Origin: Bin87 sp965197635
GTDB taxonomy: Bacteria; Chloroflexota; Dehalococcoidia; Lucifugimonadales; UBA3495
Reading direction: 5' to 3'
NCBI GenBank assembly: GCA_965197635.1
Contig: OZ240218.1
Location: forward strand, 744,001-808,000
Length of the DNA stretch: 64,000 nt
The notes beneath the pieces were generated by a model. It had not been told where the DNA came from. It was given only the letters and a program-made list of their open reading frames with translations, and made no database searches. Each line of letters starts with the position of its first letter. Within the stretch, counting starts at the first letter, position 1. Positions 18,060 to 27,016 of this stretch are shown piece by piece. The position numbers were made by a program, and so were the translations under genes.

Positions 18060-19670
18060 GGTCAGCATAAATGTCACCTGTCTAGTCTGGGATGTTACCA
18101 GATGTCGATGCTGCCATGGTTGCCGGCGTCCGGCGGGTCGGCGGTCTTTCGGCATCGATGTATCGCCTCACCGTGTTTCTGTGGAGACCCAACTCCCGGG
18201 CCATCTTGCGAATGGACATGCCGTCGAGCTTGGCCTTCTGCACTGCTTCCCATCGGGCCTTTTGCAGAAACGTCGGCCTCCTAGGTGAGGCAGTTACCGT
18301 CATTGTCGCCACGTCCTCGTCGTCGATTACGGAGTCAGCGCCAGGTTCTCCGGCTATCGTTTTCAGTAGCTCCGAGGCCAATTCTTGCGATTCACTGCGG
18401 TCTTCAAGGAATGGAGACGGGATGGCATCACCTGCGGAAGGTGTAATGCCGTTTCGCAAGGCTTCTGGGTTTGGTGGTGCCTGTTGGGTGGCAATGATGC
18501 GTCCCTCATGCTGTAGTGACAGCCGACCGTCCAGTCCCTGCAGCACCAGCACCGTGGCGCCAGCATAGCTGGGACGTTGGCGACCGGGCAGCAATTGCAG
18601 AGTATGCCTCGTATGCCTCTGGAACTTCACGGTGTTGTCTCGGGCTACTCTCCTTTTGTACTTGAAACACAGGACCTGCCCCAGACGCAGATCCGCCGGC
18701 AAGGGTCGGAAGGCGGGATCAGGACACTGGGCGGGGACTTGGAAACGCCGGTTGAACCGGGGCAGGAATTGTTTCAACACGGCCTTGGCTTGCTCCATGG
18801 TGGTGCCCCCTGCCAGCCGGAGTTCGGTTACCATCCGGTCCTGGAAGGTTCCCGCGGTACGTTCCACACGTCCTTTGGCCTGAGGCGACAAGGCGAAAAT
18901 CATCTGGATACCCAGTTCTTCCATGGCCCGTCGGAACTGGGTGGGCTTGCCAATGGGCTGGTGTTCCGATTTGTGCTTGAAGACCGCGTGGCGGTCGGTA
19001 TAGAGGGCAAGGGGAATACCGCGACGCCGGAGCAGACCCTGCATCAGCAGGAAGTAATTGAGGCTGTCTTCACGCTCGCAGAAGAGCGCGTTCACCACGG
19101 CGCCGGTGGCGTCATCCACCGCCAGCAGCAGCGTGAACTGGGGACCGTCATCGCCCAACCACCGGTGATAGCTGCCGTCCAGCTGGATCAGCATCCCCTG
19201 CTGTGGCATCCGTTGACGGCGAACCCGATGCTGCGGCATACGGTGACGGCGCGGGCTCTTCAACCCAGCGGACACCAGTATGCGCCGCAATGTGCTCCGG
19301 TCAATGTCGATACCCTCGCGCTCACCCAGCAGTTCGCTCAGGTGGGTGTGGTTGGTTCCCAAGTAGCGGGTGTTGGCCAGGTGTAATACCTCGGCTCTGG
19401 TTGTCTCCGGTGTTGCGTTGGGCGGCCGACGACCACGATGGCCGTGAGCGAGTGCGGCGACACCCTCCCTCCGGTATGCCGCCAGGATGCGCCTGGTGTG
19501 GCGCGGGCTCACCCCCATGAGCTCGGCTGCCTGGTCCACGGCCATCTGCTCTGCCCACAGGCTGTTCAGGACCTTGAGTCTCGCTTGTTCTTTCTGGTTC
19601 AACGTCACATTCTCCATCAGGGAAGTGTGACATTTATGCTGATCCGTTAGCGAGCACCTTTATGCTGACC
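18060..19670 (-). mobile_element. ISNCY-type element with repeated ends
   Basis: The left end is GGTCAGCATAAATGTCAC. On the right the same motif occurs twice in inverted orientation: as GGATCAGCATAAATGTCAC (19627-19645) and again as GGTCAGCATAAAGG ending at 19670. The outer copy matches the left terminus best, so I take it as the true end and the inner one as a subterminal transposase site. No target duplication is evident. Confidence 0.65.
18082..19617 (-). CDS. ISNCY-family transposase with second C-terminal helix-turn-helix
   Basis: An uninterrupted protein of 511 residues. A helix-turn-helix (about 24-52, VDQAAELMGVSPRHTRRIL) is followed by an integrase-type DDE core with Asp147 (IQLDGSYHRW), Asp208 (LYTDRHAVF) and Glu252 (GRVERTAGTF). 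A beta-rich domain (about 320-390) comes next, then an unstructured linker. The last 60 residues form a second helix-turn-helix (MSIRKMARELGLHRNTVRRY) that resembles the N-terminal DNA-binding motif of IS21 IstA. The frame and catalytic residues are complete, so it may be active. Confidence 0.85.
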   Translation of the reverse strand: MENVTLNQKEQARLKVLNSLWAEQMAVDQAAELMGVSPRHTRRILAAYRREGVAALAHGHRGRRPPNATPETTRAEVLHLANTRYLGTNHTHLSELLGEREGIDIDRSTLRRILVSAGLKSPRRHRMPQHRVRRQRMPQQGMLIQLDGSYHRWLGDDGPQFTLLLAVDDATGAVVNALFCEREDSLNYFLLMQGLLRRRGIPLALYTDRHAVFKHKSEHQPIGKPTQFRRAMEELGIQMIFALSPQAKGRVERTAGTFQDRMVTELRLAGGTTMEQAKAVLKQFLPRFNRRFQVPAQCPDPAFRPLPADLRLGQVLCFKYKRRVARDNTVKFQRHTRHTLQLLPGRQRPSYAGATVLVLQGLDGRLSLQHEGRIIATQQAPPNPEALRNGITPSAGDAIPSPFLEDRSESQELASELLKTIAGEPGADSVIDDEDVATMTVTASPRRPTFLQKARWEAVQKAKLDGMSIRKMARELGLHRNTVRRYIDAERPPTRRTPATMAASTSGNIPD

Positions 19671-19751
19671 GTTGACGTTGCGGCGTTCAGATACTGTACC
19701 GGCCGCCGCCTTCCGTAAGTTTGATTAGTAGCCTTTGGAGGGTGAGATGGA

Positions 19752-21380
19752 ATGTACCCAGTGGAAATGTACGTGCGCGTGCGCCGGGCTTGCTTGGTGG
19801 AGGGAGTGAGCGTTCGGGAAGCCTCCCGGGTGTTCGGTTGGCACCGGGACACGGTGCGCAAGATGCTGGCCTACTCGGTGCCGCCAGGCTATCGGCGAGA
19901 AAGTCCACCGCGCAAACCCAAGCTGGAGGCTTTCACCGGCGTGATTGACGCGATACCGGAAGCCGACACGCGGGTACCCAGGAAGCAGCGGCACACGGCC
20001 AAGCGCATCTTTGAGCGGCTGCGGGACGAGTACGGGTTCGACGGTCAGTACACCATAGTCAAGGACTACGTCCGGGAGCATCGGCGGCGGACGCAGGAGA
20101 TGTTCGTGCCGTTGTCCCATGCGTCGGGCCACGCCCAGTGTGATTTCTGGGAGGCTCTGGCGGTGGTCGGCGGCGTGGAGCGGAAGGTGCACTACCTGGT
20201 GATGGACCTGCCCCACAGCGACGGGTGCTTCGTGAAGGCGTATCCCGCGGAGACCACCGAGGCGTTCTTGGGCGGCCACGTTGCTGTGTTTGCCTTTCTG
20301 GGCGGAGTGCCCCAGAGCATCCGGTACGACAATACGAAACTGGCGGTGGCGAGGATACTGGGCGATGGTCGAAGGCAGCGTACCCGTGCGTTCACGGAGT
20401 TGCAGTCCCACTACCTGTTCGAGGACAGGTTCGGACGTCCCGGCAAGGGCAACGACAAGGGAAAGGTCGAGGGCATGGTGGGGTACGTGCGGCGCAACTT
20501 CCTGGTGCCGATACCCCGGGCGGAGAGTTTCGCGGCGCTGAATGCGCACCTGGAAGCACGGTGCCTGGACCGTATGGATGCCAGATTGCGGGGACACACC
20601 GAGACCATCGGCCAGCGCATGGAGCGTGATCTGGACGCCCGGCAGTCCTTGCCCGCAGCGCCCTACGACGCCTGCGATCGGCAAGCCAGCCGGGTCAGTT
20701 CGCTGTCCCTAATCCGGTATCGCACCAACGACTACTCGGCGCCGGTGGCCTACGGACACCGGGAGGTGCTGGTCAAAGGCTACGTGGACGGGGTGGTGAT
20801 CAGCTGCGACGCCGAGGCTATCGCCCGACACCCCCGCTCGTACGAGCTGGACAGCTTCGTCTTCGATCCCATGCACTACCTGCCTTTGCTGGAGCGGAAA
20901 ACGGGCGCCCTGGATCAGGCGGCGCCGTTGGCGGGATGGGATCTGTCAGAGGAGTACGCGACGCTGCGGCGATGATTGGAAGCCAGGATGGGTCAGCCGG
21001 GAAAGCGTGAGTTCGTGCGGGTGCTCAGGCTCATGGAGGATTTCTCCCCTGACAGGGGTAGGTATTTTCGTGCCATGTTTATGACCCTCATTTCAGACGA
21101 TGGCTCACTCAGTGATTTTCGAACCTGAAAACTCGGCTTTAGTTCGGTCTCAAGGCCCGGAGGATTCCATGCCCGACTCCGGTAAATTCAAGGATTTATA
21201 CCTAAATTCAGCCCATACCTACCCCTGTCAGGGATTTCTCCCACCAGGAGGTTCACCGCGCCGTGAGCGAGGCCCTGCGGCTGGGCGCGGTCGGCTTCGA
21301 CGCCGTACAGCATCTGCCGCTGTGCTGCATTGAAGGCCGCCCGGCTCGGCTCGATCTCCAGCTCATCCCCGCCTGCCCCG
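19752..21380 (+). pseudogene. istA: IS21-family transposase IstA, copy 1, broken three ways
   Basis: The gene starts at ATG 19752 behind TTTGGAGGGTGAG. It has the IstA helix-turn-helix (EGVSVREASRVFGWHRDTV) and DDE residues in GHAQCDFWEAL, SIRYDNTKLAV and KGKVEGMVGYVRRNF. A TGA at 20973-20975 interrupts LRR-LEARMGQPGKREF. A 183-bp MITE (21049-21231) follows, and removing it with one target copy restores LRLMEDFSHQEVHRAVSEAL in frame. The gene is finally cut after LIPACP by the IS4-like element at 21381, and no istB follows. These lesions are substitutions and insertions, not homopolymer changes, so the gene is truly dead. Confidence 0.85.
21049..21231. repeat. 183-bp MITE related to the neighbouring IS4-like element
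   Basis: It has perfect 16-bp terminal inverted repeats (CTGACAGGGGTAGGTA) and no coding capacity, and is flanked by the exact 11-bp direct repeat GGATTTCTCCC (21038-21048 and 21232-21242). The same termini bound the larger element at 21381-22709, which would be the source of its transposase. It sits inside IstA copy 1. Confidence 0.92.
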
Positions 21381-22603
21381 CTGACAGGGGTAGGTAACGG
21401 CTGCTACGAGGGCGCATGATGGGTGGCCTCCGTTGGGCTTGGGTTCCGGCCAGGGTTCGGGCAGCAGCCAGACGCGGCTCCAGAGGCGTCCTTTGAGCAG
21501 CGACCGCCTGAGCCAGCCGATGCCGTGGCGGATCACGCTGACGGTGCGCGCCGGACGGCTCCGAGGGTCCCGGTGATGGGAAGCCAGCGCTTTGGGCGGC
21601 GTCCGCAGATTGCCTGGGGCAATCTTGCGGTCATGGGCGTCTTCGACCCTAGCGCCGTAGGCCAGGGCCAGCAGGGTGGCCACCGACAGCGCCAGCCAGT
21701 GCCGGGAGACGCGGGCCGGGTCGGTGCGCCGGGTCTGGTCCCACTGCTAGCCCAGGCTCTTGAGGGCCTTGCAGCCCAACTCGGTCCAGCAGCGGAGCGC
21801 GTACCAGTTGACGCCGACTTCCTGGGGAGGCAGGTCGGTGAGGATGATCCAGGGTTCCTCCGGCTCGGCGTACCAGACCACCAGCCGGGTGCAACGGCGC
21901 TGGGCGGTCGGGGGGCTGCAGGCGGCGCGGCGGCCAATCCAGGCTGTATCAGGGCGGGAAACGAAGCGCTGGGCGGGCAACCGTTTGCCGCCGTCGGCGC
22001 AGCAGGTGAGGTTCTTCCGGTAGCGCATACCGGGATGCCAGCCCTGAGCGCGGATCTGCGGCCACAGCTGGGGACTGGCGCTGCCGCGGTCGCAGAGCAC
22101 GCTGACAGTCATTTCCCTGGGAACTGCCGGGGCCAGTTCCTGGAGCAGTTCCACGGTGGGATCCATCCAGGAGCCGCGCTGGGTGGCGTGGCGGATGCGC
22201 CAGGCCACGGGGATGGCGCAACTGCAGTAGAGCACGCTGATGACGATGGCAGTGGTGGCGTCCCCTTTGAGCGTGGGATCAACGGCCAGGGCCAAGCGGT
22301 CCGAACGCCACCAGGACGAACCCACACCAGCAATGGCGCGAAGCAGAGCGTAACGTCCAGTTGGGTCTGGCAGGGGCTGGTCCGGTCGCTGCCGTCGTAG
22401 AGCCACTCCCGGAGATACTGGCGCAGGTTGTTCCATCTGCCCCAGGGAGAGCGGGCCGAGGCCACGGCGTTCTGGCCGGCGCTGCCCGCGAGAATGGCTC
22501 CGCAGACCCACAGTGCCAGGCCGGTCAATTGTGGCTCGGAGAGGTGAGGTAAATGCGTTTCAATCGTTTTCTGCATCTGATAGCATTCTCTGGGAAGGCG
22601 CAT
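21381..22603 (-). pseudogene. IS4-like transposase, frameshift and stop
   Basis: The start is ATG 22603 (MRLPRECYQMQKTIETHL), behind GGAGG. The frame breaks near 22330 and resumes as SDRLALAVDPTLKGDATTAI, with a conserved Asp in AVDPTLK and another in VLCDRGSASPQLWPQI. An in-frame TAG at 21747-21749 interrupts ALKSLG-QWDQTRRTDPARVS. The C-terminus then runs to the end of the element. The 11-bp target duplication of its MITE fits the IS4 family. The family call rests on a DDE-core resemblance and is not exact. Confidence 0.7.
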
Positions 22604-22709
22604 GGGGAACCTCCAGCATCTGGTCTTGTCATAACCAAGATGCCGGATACCCCGGCGCTTTCCCAAGCTACGGCAAAAGCCAGTTTCAGCCGTTACCTAC
22701 CCCTGTCAG
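21381..22709 (-). mobile_element. IS4-like element
   Basis: About 1.33 kb bounded by inverted repeats CTGACAGGGGTAGGTAACGG (left) and CCGTTACCTACCCCTGTCAG (right). The outer 16 bases equal the MITE termini. No matching target duplication is seen: the left flank is istA and the right flank is an IS701-like remnant. A deletion or recombination has therefore altered one side. Confidence 0.8.
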
Positions 22710-22765
22710 CCGCCCACCCTGGGGCAAGTACAACTCCCGATCCAAAGCGGCGTCCCAACGATACG
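22710..22765 (-). pseudogene. Remnant of an IS701-type transposase gene
   Basis: A short minus-strand stretch encodes ALDRELYLPQG, the signature found in full in the IS701 transposases elsewhere in this window. Most bases match those copies. It is cut at the IS4-like border. Only about 50 bp are recognisable. Confidence 0.45.
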
Positions 22766-22875
22766 TGGTCCGCAACGATGCGATCATCCATCGTCGCTGG
22801 CCCAAGAGCGCCCACCGACACGCTGTTGGGGAGCCTGCCGAACCAGCGCACCCAGAATTGGTTTTTGCCCGCAAA

Positions 22876-23436
22876 CTATGCAGCGCCAGCTCCTGCCAGG
22901 ATGGCCCATTGGACGGCGACCACTATTATCCACGGGATGAAACCGATCACCGCGGCAATCAGGACCACCAGGATCGCCCGACCGGTCGACTCAAAATCCA
23001 GTGCCTGGCGCACCGCCATGGTCACCGCCGCCAGCGTCCACACGAAAGCCACCACCGGGAACAGCCAGCCGATGAAGGGTACGAAACTGAAGATGGACAG
23101 CACGCCGGGCGTATAAGCGAACCCCACCACGCGACCAATTTCGGCCCAGCTGGTCTGGGTATTTCCCGTGCGTAGCATCATGCCGCCTACCAAGCTCAGG
23201 ACCGATACCCATATTGCCCAGCGCACGATGCCGAACACCAGACCAGCAACTAACCCCAATATGATGCCCAGTCCGCTGGCGTCTCCTAACAATCCGTCGA
23301 TCACACCACCCACTGCGCCGCAGATGGTAACCAGTATGACCACCACTATGGCCGGCCCAATTGCCCCCGGGTCAGCTTCGATGTCCTCGTAAGTTTCGGC
23401 GTTGAACATCGCCGCGCCCATCATTCGCTGAAACAT
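22876..23436 (-). CDS. YIP1-family membrane protein
   Basis: A protein of 186 residues starting at ATG 23436 (MFQRMMGAAMFNAETYEDIE), chosen for the GGGAGGCG upstream. The acidic N-terminal motif followed by five hydrophobic helices matches the YIP1 family: AIVVVILVTICGAVGGVIDG, LGIILGLVAGLVFGIVRW, VLSLVGGMMLRTG, FSFVPFIGWLFPVVAFVWTL and ILVVLIAAVIGFIPWIIVV. The TSWAEIGRVVGFAYTP stretch between helices is the usual family core. Its role in bacteria is unclear, possibly membrane organisation. It is divergent from ilvD with a 233-bp gap. Confidence 0.8.
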   Translation of the reverse strand: MFQRMMGAAMFNAETYEDIEADPGAIGPAIVVVILVTICGAVGGVIDGLLGDASGLGIILGLVAGLVFGIVRWAIWVSVLSLVGGMMLRTGNTQTSWAEIGRVVGFAYTPGVLSIFSFVPFIGWLFPVVAFVWTLAAVTMAVRQALDFESTGRAILVVLIAAVIGFIPWIIVVAVQWAILAGAGAA

Positions 23437-23669
23437 TATTCGCCTCCCTGCACTGCGTCCGTTCAAAGATCGGAGCCAACTGCCCGGATTTTAAACATTG
23501 CGATTTTGTTTTCGCTATCGTCAATTCGTGCAGGGTTCCGCCGGTTTCCCATATATGCTGAACGAGTACATTTGCTTGCCGCCCCCATAGGGCCAATCTA
23601 TAATCAATCCACGAAATCGTTTGATTGCAGCCGAAAACCACGGGCCCAACGCCCACCGAGGAGGCCGTT

Positions 23670-25364
23670 TTGACTACTACCACACGCAGCCCCAAGGCCC
23701 TGCTGAAGCACCGCAGCAGCGACATCACCGACGGTGCGGAACGAGCGCCGGCCCGGGCAATGTTGAGGGCCATGGGCCTGACTGACGATGATATGGGCAA
23801 GCCATTTGTGGCCGTTGCCAACCTGTCCAGCGACGTAACGCCGTGCAACGTCCATCTGGACAAGTGGGCGGCGGCCGTCAAGGAAGGCATCCGACAGGGG
23901 GACGGCACCCCATTCCAGTTTGGCACCATCACCGTCAGCGATGGCATTTCCATGGGCACCGAGGGCATGAAGGCGTCGCTGGTGAGCCGGGAAGTCATCG
24001 CCGATTCCATCGAAACGGTAGTGTTCGGGCAGCGGATGGATGGACTGGTGACGGTGGCCGGTTGCGACAAGAATATGCCGGGCTGCATGATGGCGATTGC
24101 TCGCCTGAACATTCCCAGCGTGTTCGTTTACGGCGGCAGCATCCTCCCCGGCCAGTTTGAGGGGCGCGACGTCAGCATTCAGGACGTGTTTGAGGCGGTA
24201 GGCGCCTATGCGACGGGTCGCATGACCCGGGATCAGTTGACCGAGTTGGAATGTAGCGCCTGCCCGGGGGAGGGTTCGTGCGGCGGCTTGTTCACCGCCA
24301 ACACCATGTCCACAGCCATTGAAATCATGGGCCTGTCCCTGCCCGGCGACTCTTCCCTGACGGCGGTGGATCCCCGCAAAAGCGACGAGTCGCGCCGCGC
24401 CGGCGCGGCCGTGATGCGTATGCTGGACGAGGGCATCAGGCCGCGAGATATCCTGACCCGGCAGGCTTTTGAGAACGCCATCACACTGGTAGCGGCCATG
24501 GGCGGCTCCACCAACGCCGTGCTGCACCTGATGGCCATTGCCCGGGAAGCCGAAGTTGACTTGACGCTGGACGACTTTGAGCGCATCAGCCGCAACACGC
24601 CATACATCACCGACATGAAGCCCGGTGGCCGCTACGTCATGGCAGATCTGAGCCGCTACGGTGGCGTGGCGCTCATCGGCAAGCGCCTCCTGGACGGCGG
24701 ATTGCTCCACGGCGACACTATGTCGGTGAACGGCAAGACCCTGGCGGAGAACATCAACGAGGCATCCGTCGTGGACGACCAGCCGGTCGTCTATACAACC
24801 GCCGCGCCGCGCAGCCCCACGGGTGGCCTCGCCATCCTGCGCGGCAACCTGGCCCCCGACGGCGCCGTCATCAAGGTGGCCGGGCACCAGGAGAAGGTGT
24901 ACGAAGGCCCGGCCCGGGTGTTCGACCAGGAAGAGCCAGCCTTCCAGGCTATCCAGCGCGGCGAAGTCAAACACGGCGACATCGTCGTGATCCGTTACGA
25001 AGGACCCAAGGGCGGCCCCGGTATGCGAGAGATGCTCGCCGTTACCGGCGCGCTCATCGGGCAGGGCCTCGGCGACTCGGTGGCGCTGGTCACCGACGGC
25101 CGGTTTTCCGGCGCATCCCACGGACCGATGGTCGGCCACGTTGCGCCGGAAGCCATGGAGGGAGGCCCGATAGGTATGCTCCAGGAAGGCGATATCATCA
25201 CCCTGGACATCCCCAATCGCCGCCTCGACGCCCGCATCACGGAGGAAGAGTTCACCGACCGACGCGCCGCCTGGCGTCCCATGGAGCCAAAGTACACCAC
25301 CGGCGTCCTTGCCAAGTATGCCAAGCTGGTGTCCTCCGCGGCAGAGGGGGCGGTCACGCGGTGA
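23670..25364 (+). CDS. ilvD: Dihydroxy-acid dehydratase
   Basis: A protein of 564 residues, standard for IlvD, which dehydrates 2,3-dihydroxy acids to 2-keto acids in isoleucine and valine synthesis. I place the start at TTG 23670, five bases after GAGGAGG, rather than the TTG at 23625, which lacks a ribosome site. The iron-sulfur ligand cysteines are present: Cys59 (DVTPCNVHL), Cys132 (AGCDKNMPGC) and Cys204 (PGEGSCGG). The family C-terminal motif TDGRFSGASHGPMVGHVAPE is intact. No other ilv genes are adjacent, so the rest of the pathway must lie elsewhere. The gene is complete. Confidence 0.95.
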   Translation: MTTTTRSPKALLKHRSSDITDGAERAPARAMLRAMGLTDDDMGKPFVAVANLSSDVTPCNVHLDKWAAAVKEGIRQGDGTPFQFGTITVSDGISMGTEGMKASLVSREVIADSIETVVFGQRMDGLVTVAGCDKNMPGCMMAIARLNIPSVFVYGGSILPGQFEGRDVSIQDVFEAVGAYATGRMTRDQLTELECSACPGEGSCGGLFTANTMSTAIEIMGLSLPGDSSLTAVDPRKSDESRRAGAAVMRMLDEGIRPRDILTRQAFENAITLVAAMGGSTNAVLHLMAIAREAEVDLTLDDFERISRNTPYITDMKPGGRYVMADLSRYGGVALIGKRLLDGGLLHGDTMSVNGKTLAENINEASVVDDQPVVYTTAAPRSPTGGLAILRGNLAPDGAVIKVAGHQEKVYEGPARVFDQEEPAFQAIQRGEVKHGDIVVIRYEGPKGGPGMREMLAVTGALIGQGLGDSVALVTDGRFSGASHGPMVGHVAPEAMEGGPIGMLQEGDIITLDIPNRRLDARITEEEFTDRRAAWRPMEPKYTTGVLAKYAKLVSSAAEGAVTR

Positions 25365-25373
25365 TCCCGTATA

Positions 25374-25811
25374 ATGGAACCGCGGAAGCCAATTAGCATA
25401 CCGACTAAGATTACGGTAGCAGCTGCGGTTATTCTGCTGGTTAATACCGCAACTATGCTGATCGTAGGTGACCGGAAATGGCGGGGATTGGAAACGCTGA
25501 TTACGGCGGCAGACCTTACGCCATTGTCGGCGCTGTTCTGGCCATTGTTTGAGATGGGAGGTTACGCGATGCTGTTTGGCATTGATTACGCGCGGCAGGC
25601 AATCTGGCAGCGACGACAGAAGGAGGTAGCCGAGGCACGTGCGGAAGGCCGCGAGGAAGGAATTGAGGTCGGCCGCGAGGAAGGAATTGAGGTCGGCCGC
25701 GAGGAAGGCTATCGGCTCGGATTTGACGCCGGCGCGGCCGAGGAACGGCGGCGGCGGAATGGCGCCAACGACCACAATTGGATGTTCGGAGGCCCTGATG
25801 ACGACCGCTGA
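25374..25811 (+). CDS. Small membrane protein with charged GREEG repeats
   Basis: A protein of 145 residues starting nine bases after ilvD. It has two predicted membrane helices (about 12-31, ITVAAAVILLVNTATMLIVG, and about 48-68). A charged coiled-coil tail follows, with the eight-residue unit GREEGIEV repeated twice and a third variant GREEGYRL. Such EEG repeats are common in tails of bacterial hypotheticals. The gene's 3' two-thirds, together with the first 22 codons of the following crotonase gene, has been duplicated in tandem. The original junction placed the crotonase start just before this stop codon. Function unknown. Confidence 0.6.
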   Translation: MEPRKPISIPTKITVAAAVILLVNTATMLIVGDRKWRGLETLITAADLTPLSALFWPLFEMGGYAMLFGIDYARQAIWQRRQKEVAEARAEGREEGIEVGREEGIEVGREEGYRLGFDAGAAEERRRRNGANDHNWMFGGPDDDR

Positions 25812-26186
25812 AAATCGAGTCCAGCTCGAGCGAAAAGGCGCGTTGGCGGTCATCCGCCTGAACCTTACGCCATTGTCAGCGCTGTTCTGGCCATTGTTTG
25901 AGACGGGAGGTTACTTGATGCTGTTTGGCATTGATTGCGCGCGGCAGGCAATCTGGCAGCGACGACAGAAGGAGGTAGCCGAGGCACGTGCGGAAGGCCA
26001 AGAGGAAGGAATTGAGGTCGGCCGCGAGGAAGGCTATCGGCTCGGATTTGACGCCGGCGTGGCCGAGGAACGGCGGCGGCGAAATGGCGCCAACGACCAC
26101 AATTGGATGTTCGGAGGCCCTGATGACTATTGTTGAAAACCGCGTTCAGCTCGAGCGCAAAGGTACGCTCGCCGTAATTCGCCTGA
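25513..26186 (+). repeat. Tandem duplication spanning a gene junction
   Basis: Segment 25513-25861 (349 bp) is followed directly by a second copy at 25862-26186 (325 bp). Both begin ACCTTACGCCATTGTC and end CGCCTGA. The second copy lacks one 24-bp GREEGIEV unit and differs at scattered positions, so the duplication is not recent. Each copy carries the 3' part of the membrane-protein gene and the first codons of the crotonase gene. Confidence 0.9.
25798..26136 (+). pseudogene. Chimeric frame: crotonase start fused to membrane-protein tail
   Basis: Created by the tandem duplication. ATG 25798, with GGAGG upstream, begins MTTAENRVQLERKGALAVIR, the start of a crotonase. At the duplication border it continues in frame into the second copy of the membrane-protein tail (LTPLSALFWPLFETGGY onward) and stops at 26136. 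The 112-residue product would have one membrane helix and the EEG tail. It has kept an open frame despite divergence, so expression is possible. It overlaps the start of the true crotonase gene by 14 bases. Confidence 0.6.
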
Positions 26187-26932
26187 ATCGTCCGGAGGCG
26201 CGGAATGCCCTGTCTCCTGAAATGGTGGCCGAGCTAGGCCAGGCGATCGCGTCCTGCCGCGGCGCGGACATTCGCGCCGTGCTCCTAACCGGAACCGACG
26301 GCGCCTTCTGCTCCGGCGCGGACGTGCGCGATTTTTCTGCACAGTTCGAATCTGGCGGCCCCGAGGAATTGTCGGACCATCTACGCAGTCTCGCCGATGC
26401 CCTGCACCGGGACGTGGTCCTGGGCATTCGCCGCCTGGACAAACCCGTGGTGGCCGCAGTCAACGGCGTTGCCGCCGGCGCCGGGTTCAGCCTGGCGCTG
26501 GCTTGCGACCTGCGCGTGGCATCGTCGGACGCCCGGTTCCTGTTGGCCTACGCCAACATCGGCTGCACCGCTGACGGCGGATCAACCTATATGCTGCCCC
26601 GCATCGTGGGGCAGGGAAGGGCGATGGAGATCTACCTGGCGCGGCAACCCATCGGCGCTCACTACGCTTTGGAGCTTGGCTTGGTAAGCCAGGTGTTTGA
26701 GACGGCCCACTTCGAACGGCACGCCATGGAAACGGCCGACCGCCTCGCCCAGGGTCCCACCCGAGCCTACGGAAGGGTCAAAGCGTTGTTCGACGGCAGT
26801 TGGGACGCCGACCTTACGACCCAACTTGATGCCGAAACCGAGGCAATCGCCAACATCGGTTTGACCAAGGACTTTCAGGAAGGGATCAAGGCATTTTCCC
26901 AAAAGCGGCAGGCGTGGTTCCAGGGGATTTAG
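26123..26932 (+). CDS. Enoyl-CoA hydratase/isomerase (crotonase) family protein
   Basis: A protein of 269 residues starting at ATG 26123, six bases after GGAGG. It shows the crotonase oxyanion-hole motifs GTDGAFCSGADVRDF (about 56-70) and NGVAAGAGFSLALACDLRVA (about 114-133). It also has the GCTADGGSTYMLPRIVG block, whose Asp-Gly-Gly pattern is typical of the PaaG-type isomerases of phenylacetate and related ring-CoA degradation. The likely substrate is a CoA ester, but hydratase versus isomerase activity cannot be settled. The gene is convergent with the cyclase gene across a strong hairpin. Confidence 0.88.
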   Translation: MTIVENRVQLERKGTLAVIRLNRPEARNALSPEMVAELGQAIASCRGADIRAVLLTGTDGAFCSGADVRDFSAQFESGGPEELSDHLRSLADALHRDVVLGIRRLDKPVVAAVNGVAAGAGFSLALACDLRVASSDARFLLAYANIGCTADGGSTYMLPRIVGQGRAMEIYLARQPIGAHYALELGLVSQVFETAHFERHAMETADRLAQGPTRAYGRVKALFDGSWDADLTTQLDAETEAIANIGLTKDFQEGIKAFSQKRQAWFQGI

Positions 26933-26964
26933 GCTGCGCTCCGCAATCCTGTGCTGAATAACAG

Positions 26965-26991
26965 CGGGGGAGGCCAACTTGGCCTCCCCCG
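26965..26991. terminator. Bidirectional terminator hairpin
   Basis: An 11-bp perfect stem (CGGGGGAGGCC with GGCCTCCCCCG) and 5-base loop AACTT lie between the crotonase stop (26932) and the converging cyclase stop (27017). A modest T-rich stretch follows on the plus strand. Confidence 0.75.
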
Positions 26992-27016
26992 TTCTCTGGA
27001 CCAACCGCCTGAACCC

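Noticed and set aside
23604..25853. 749-codon open frame opposite ilvD
   Set aside because: A long antisense shadow in GC-rich DNA. The ilvD frame has full family conservation and this one has no recognisable motifs.
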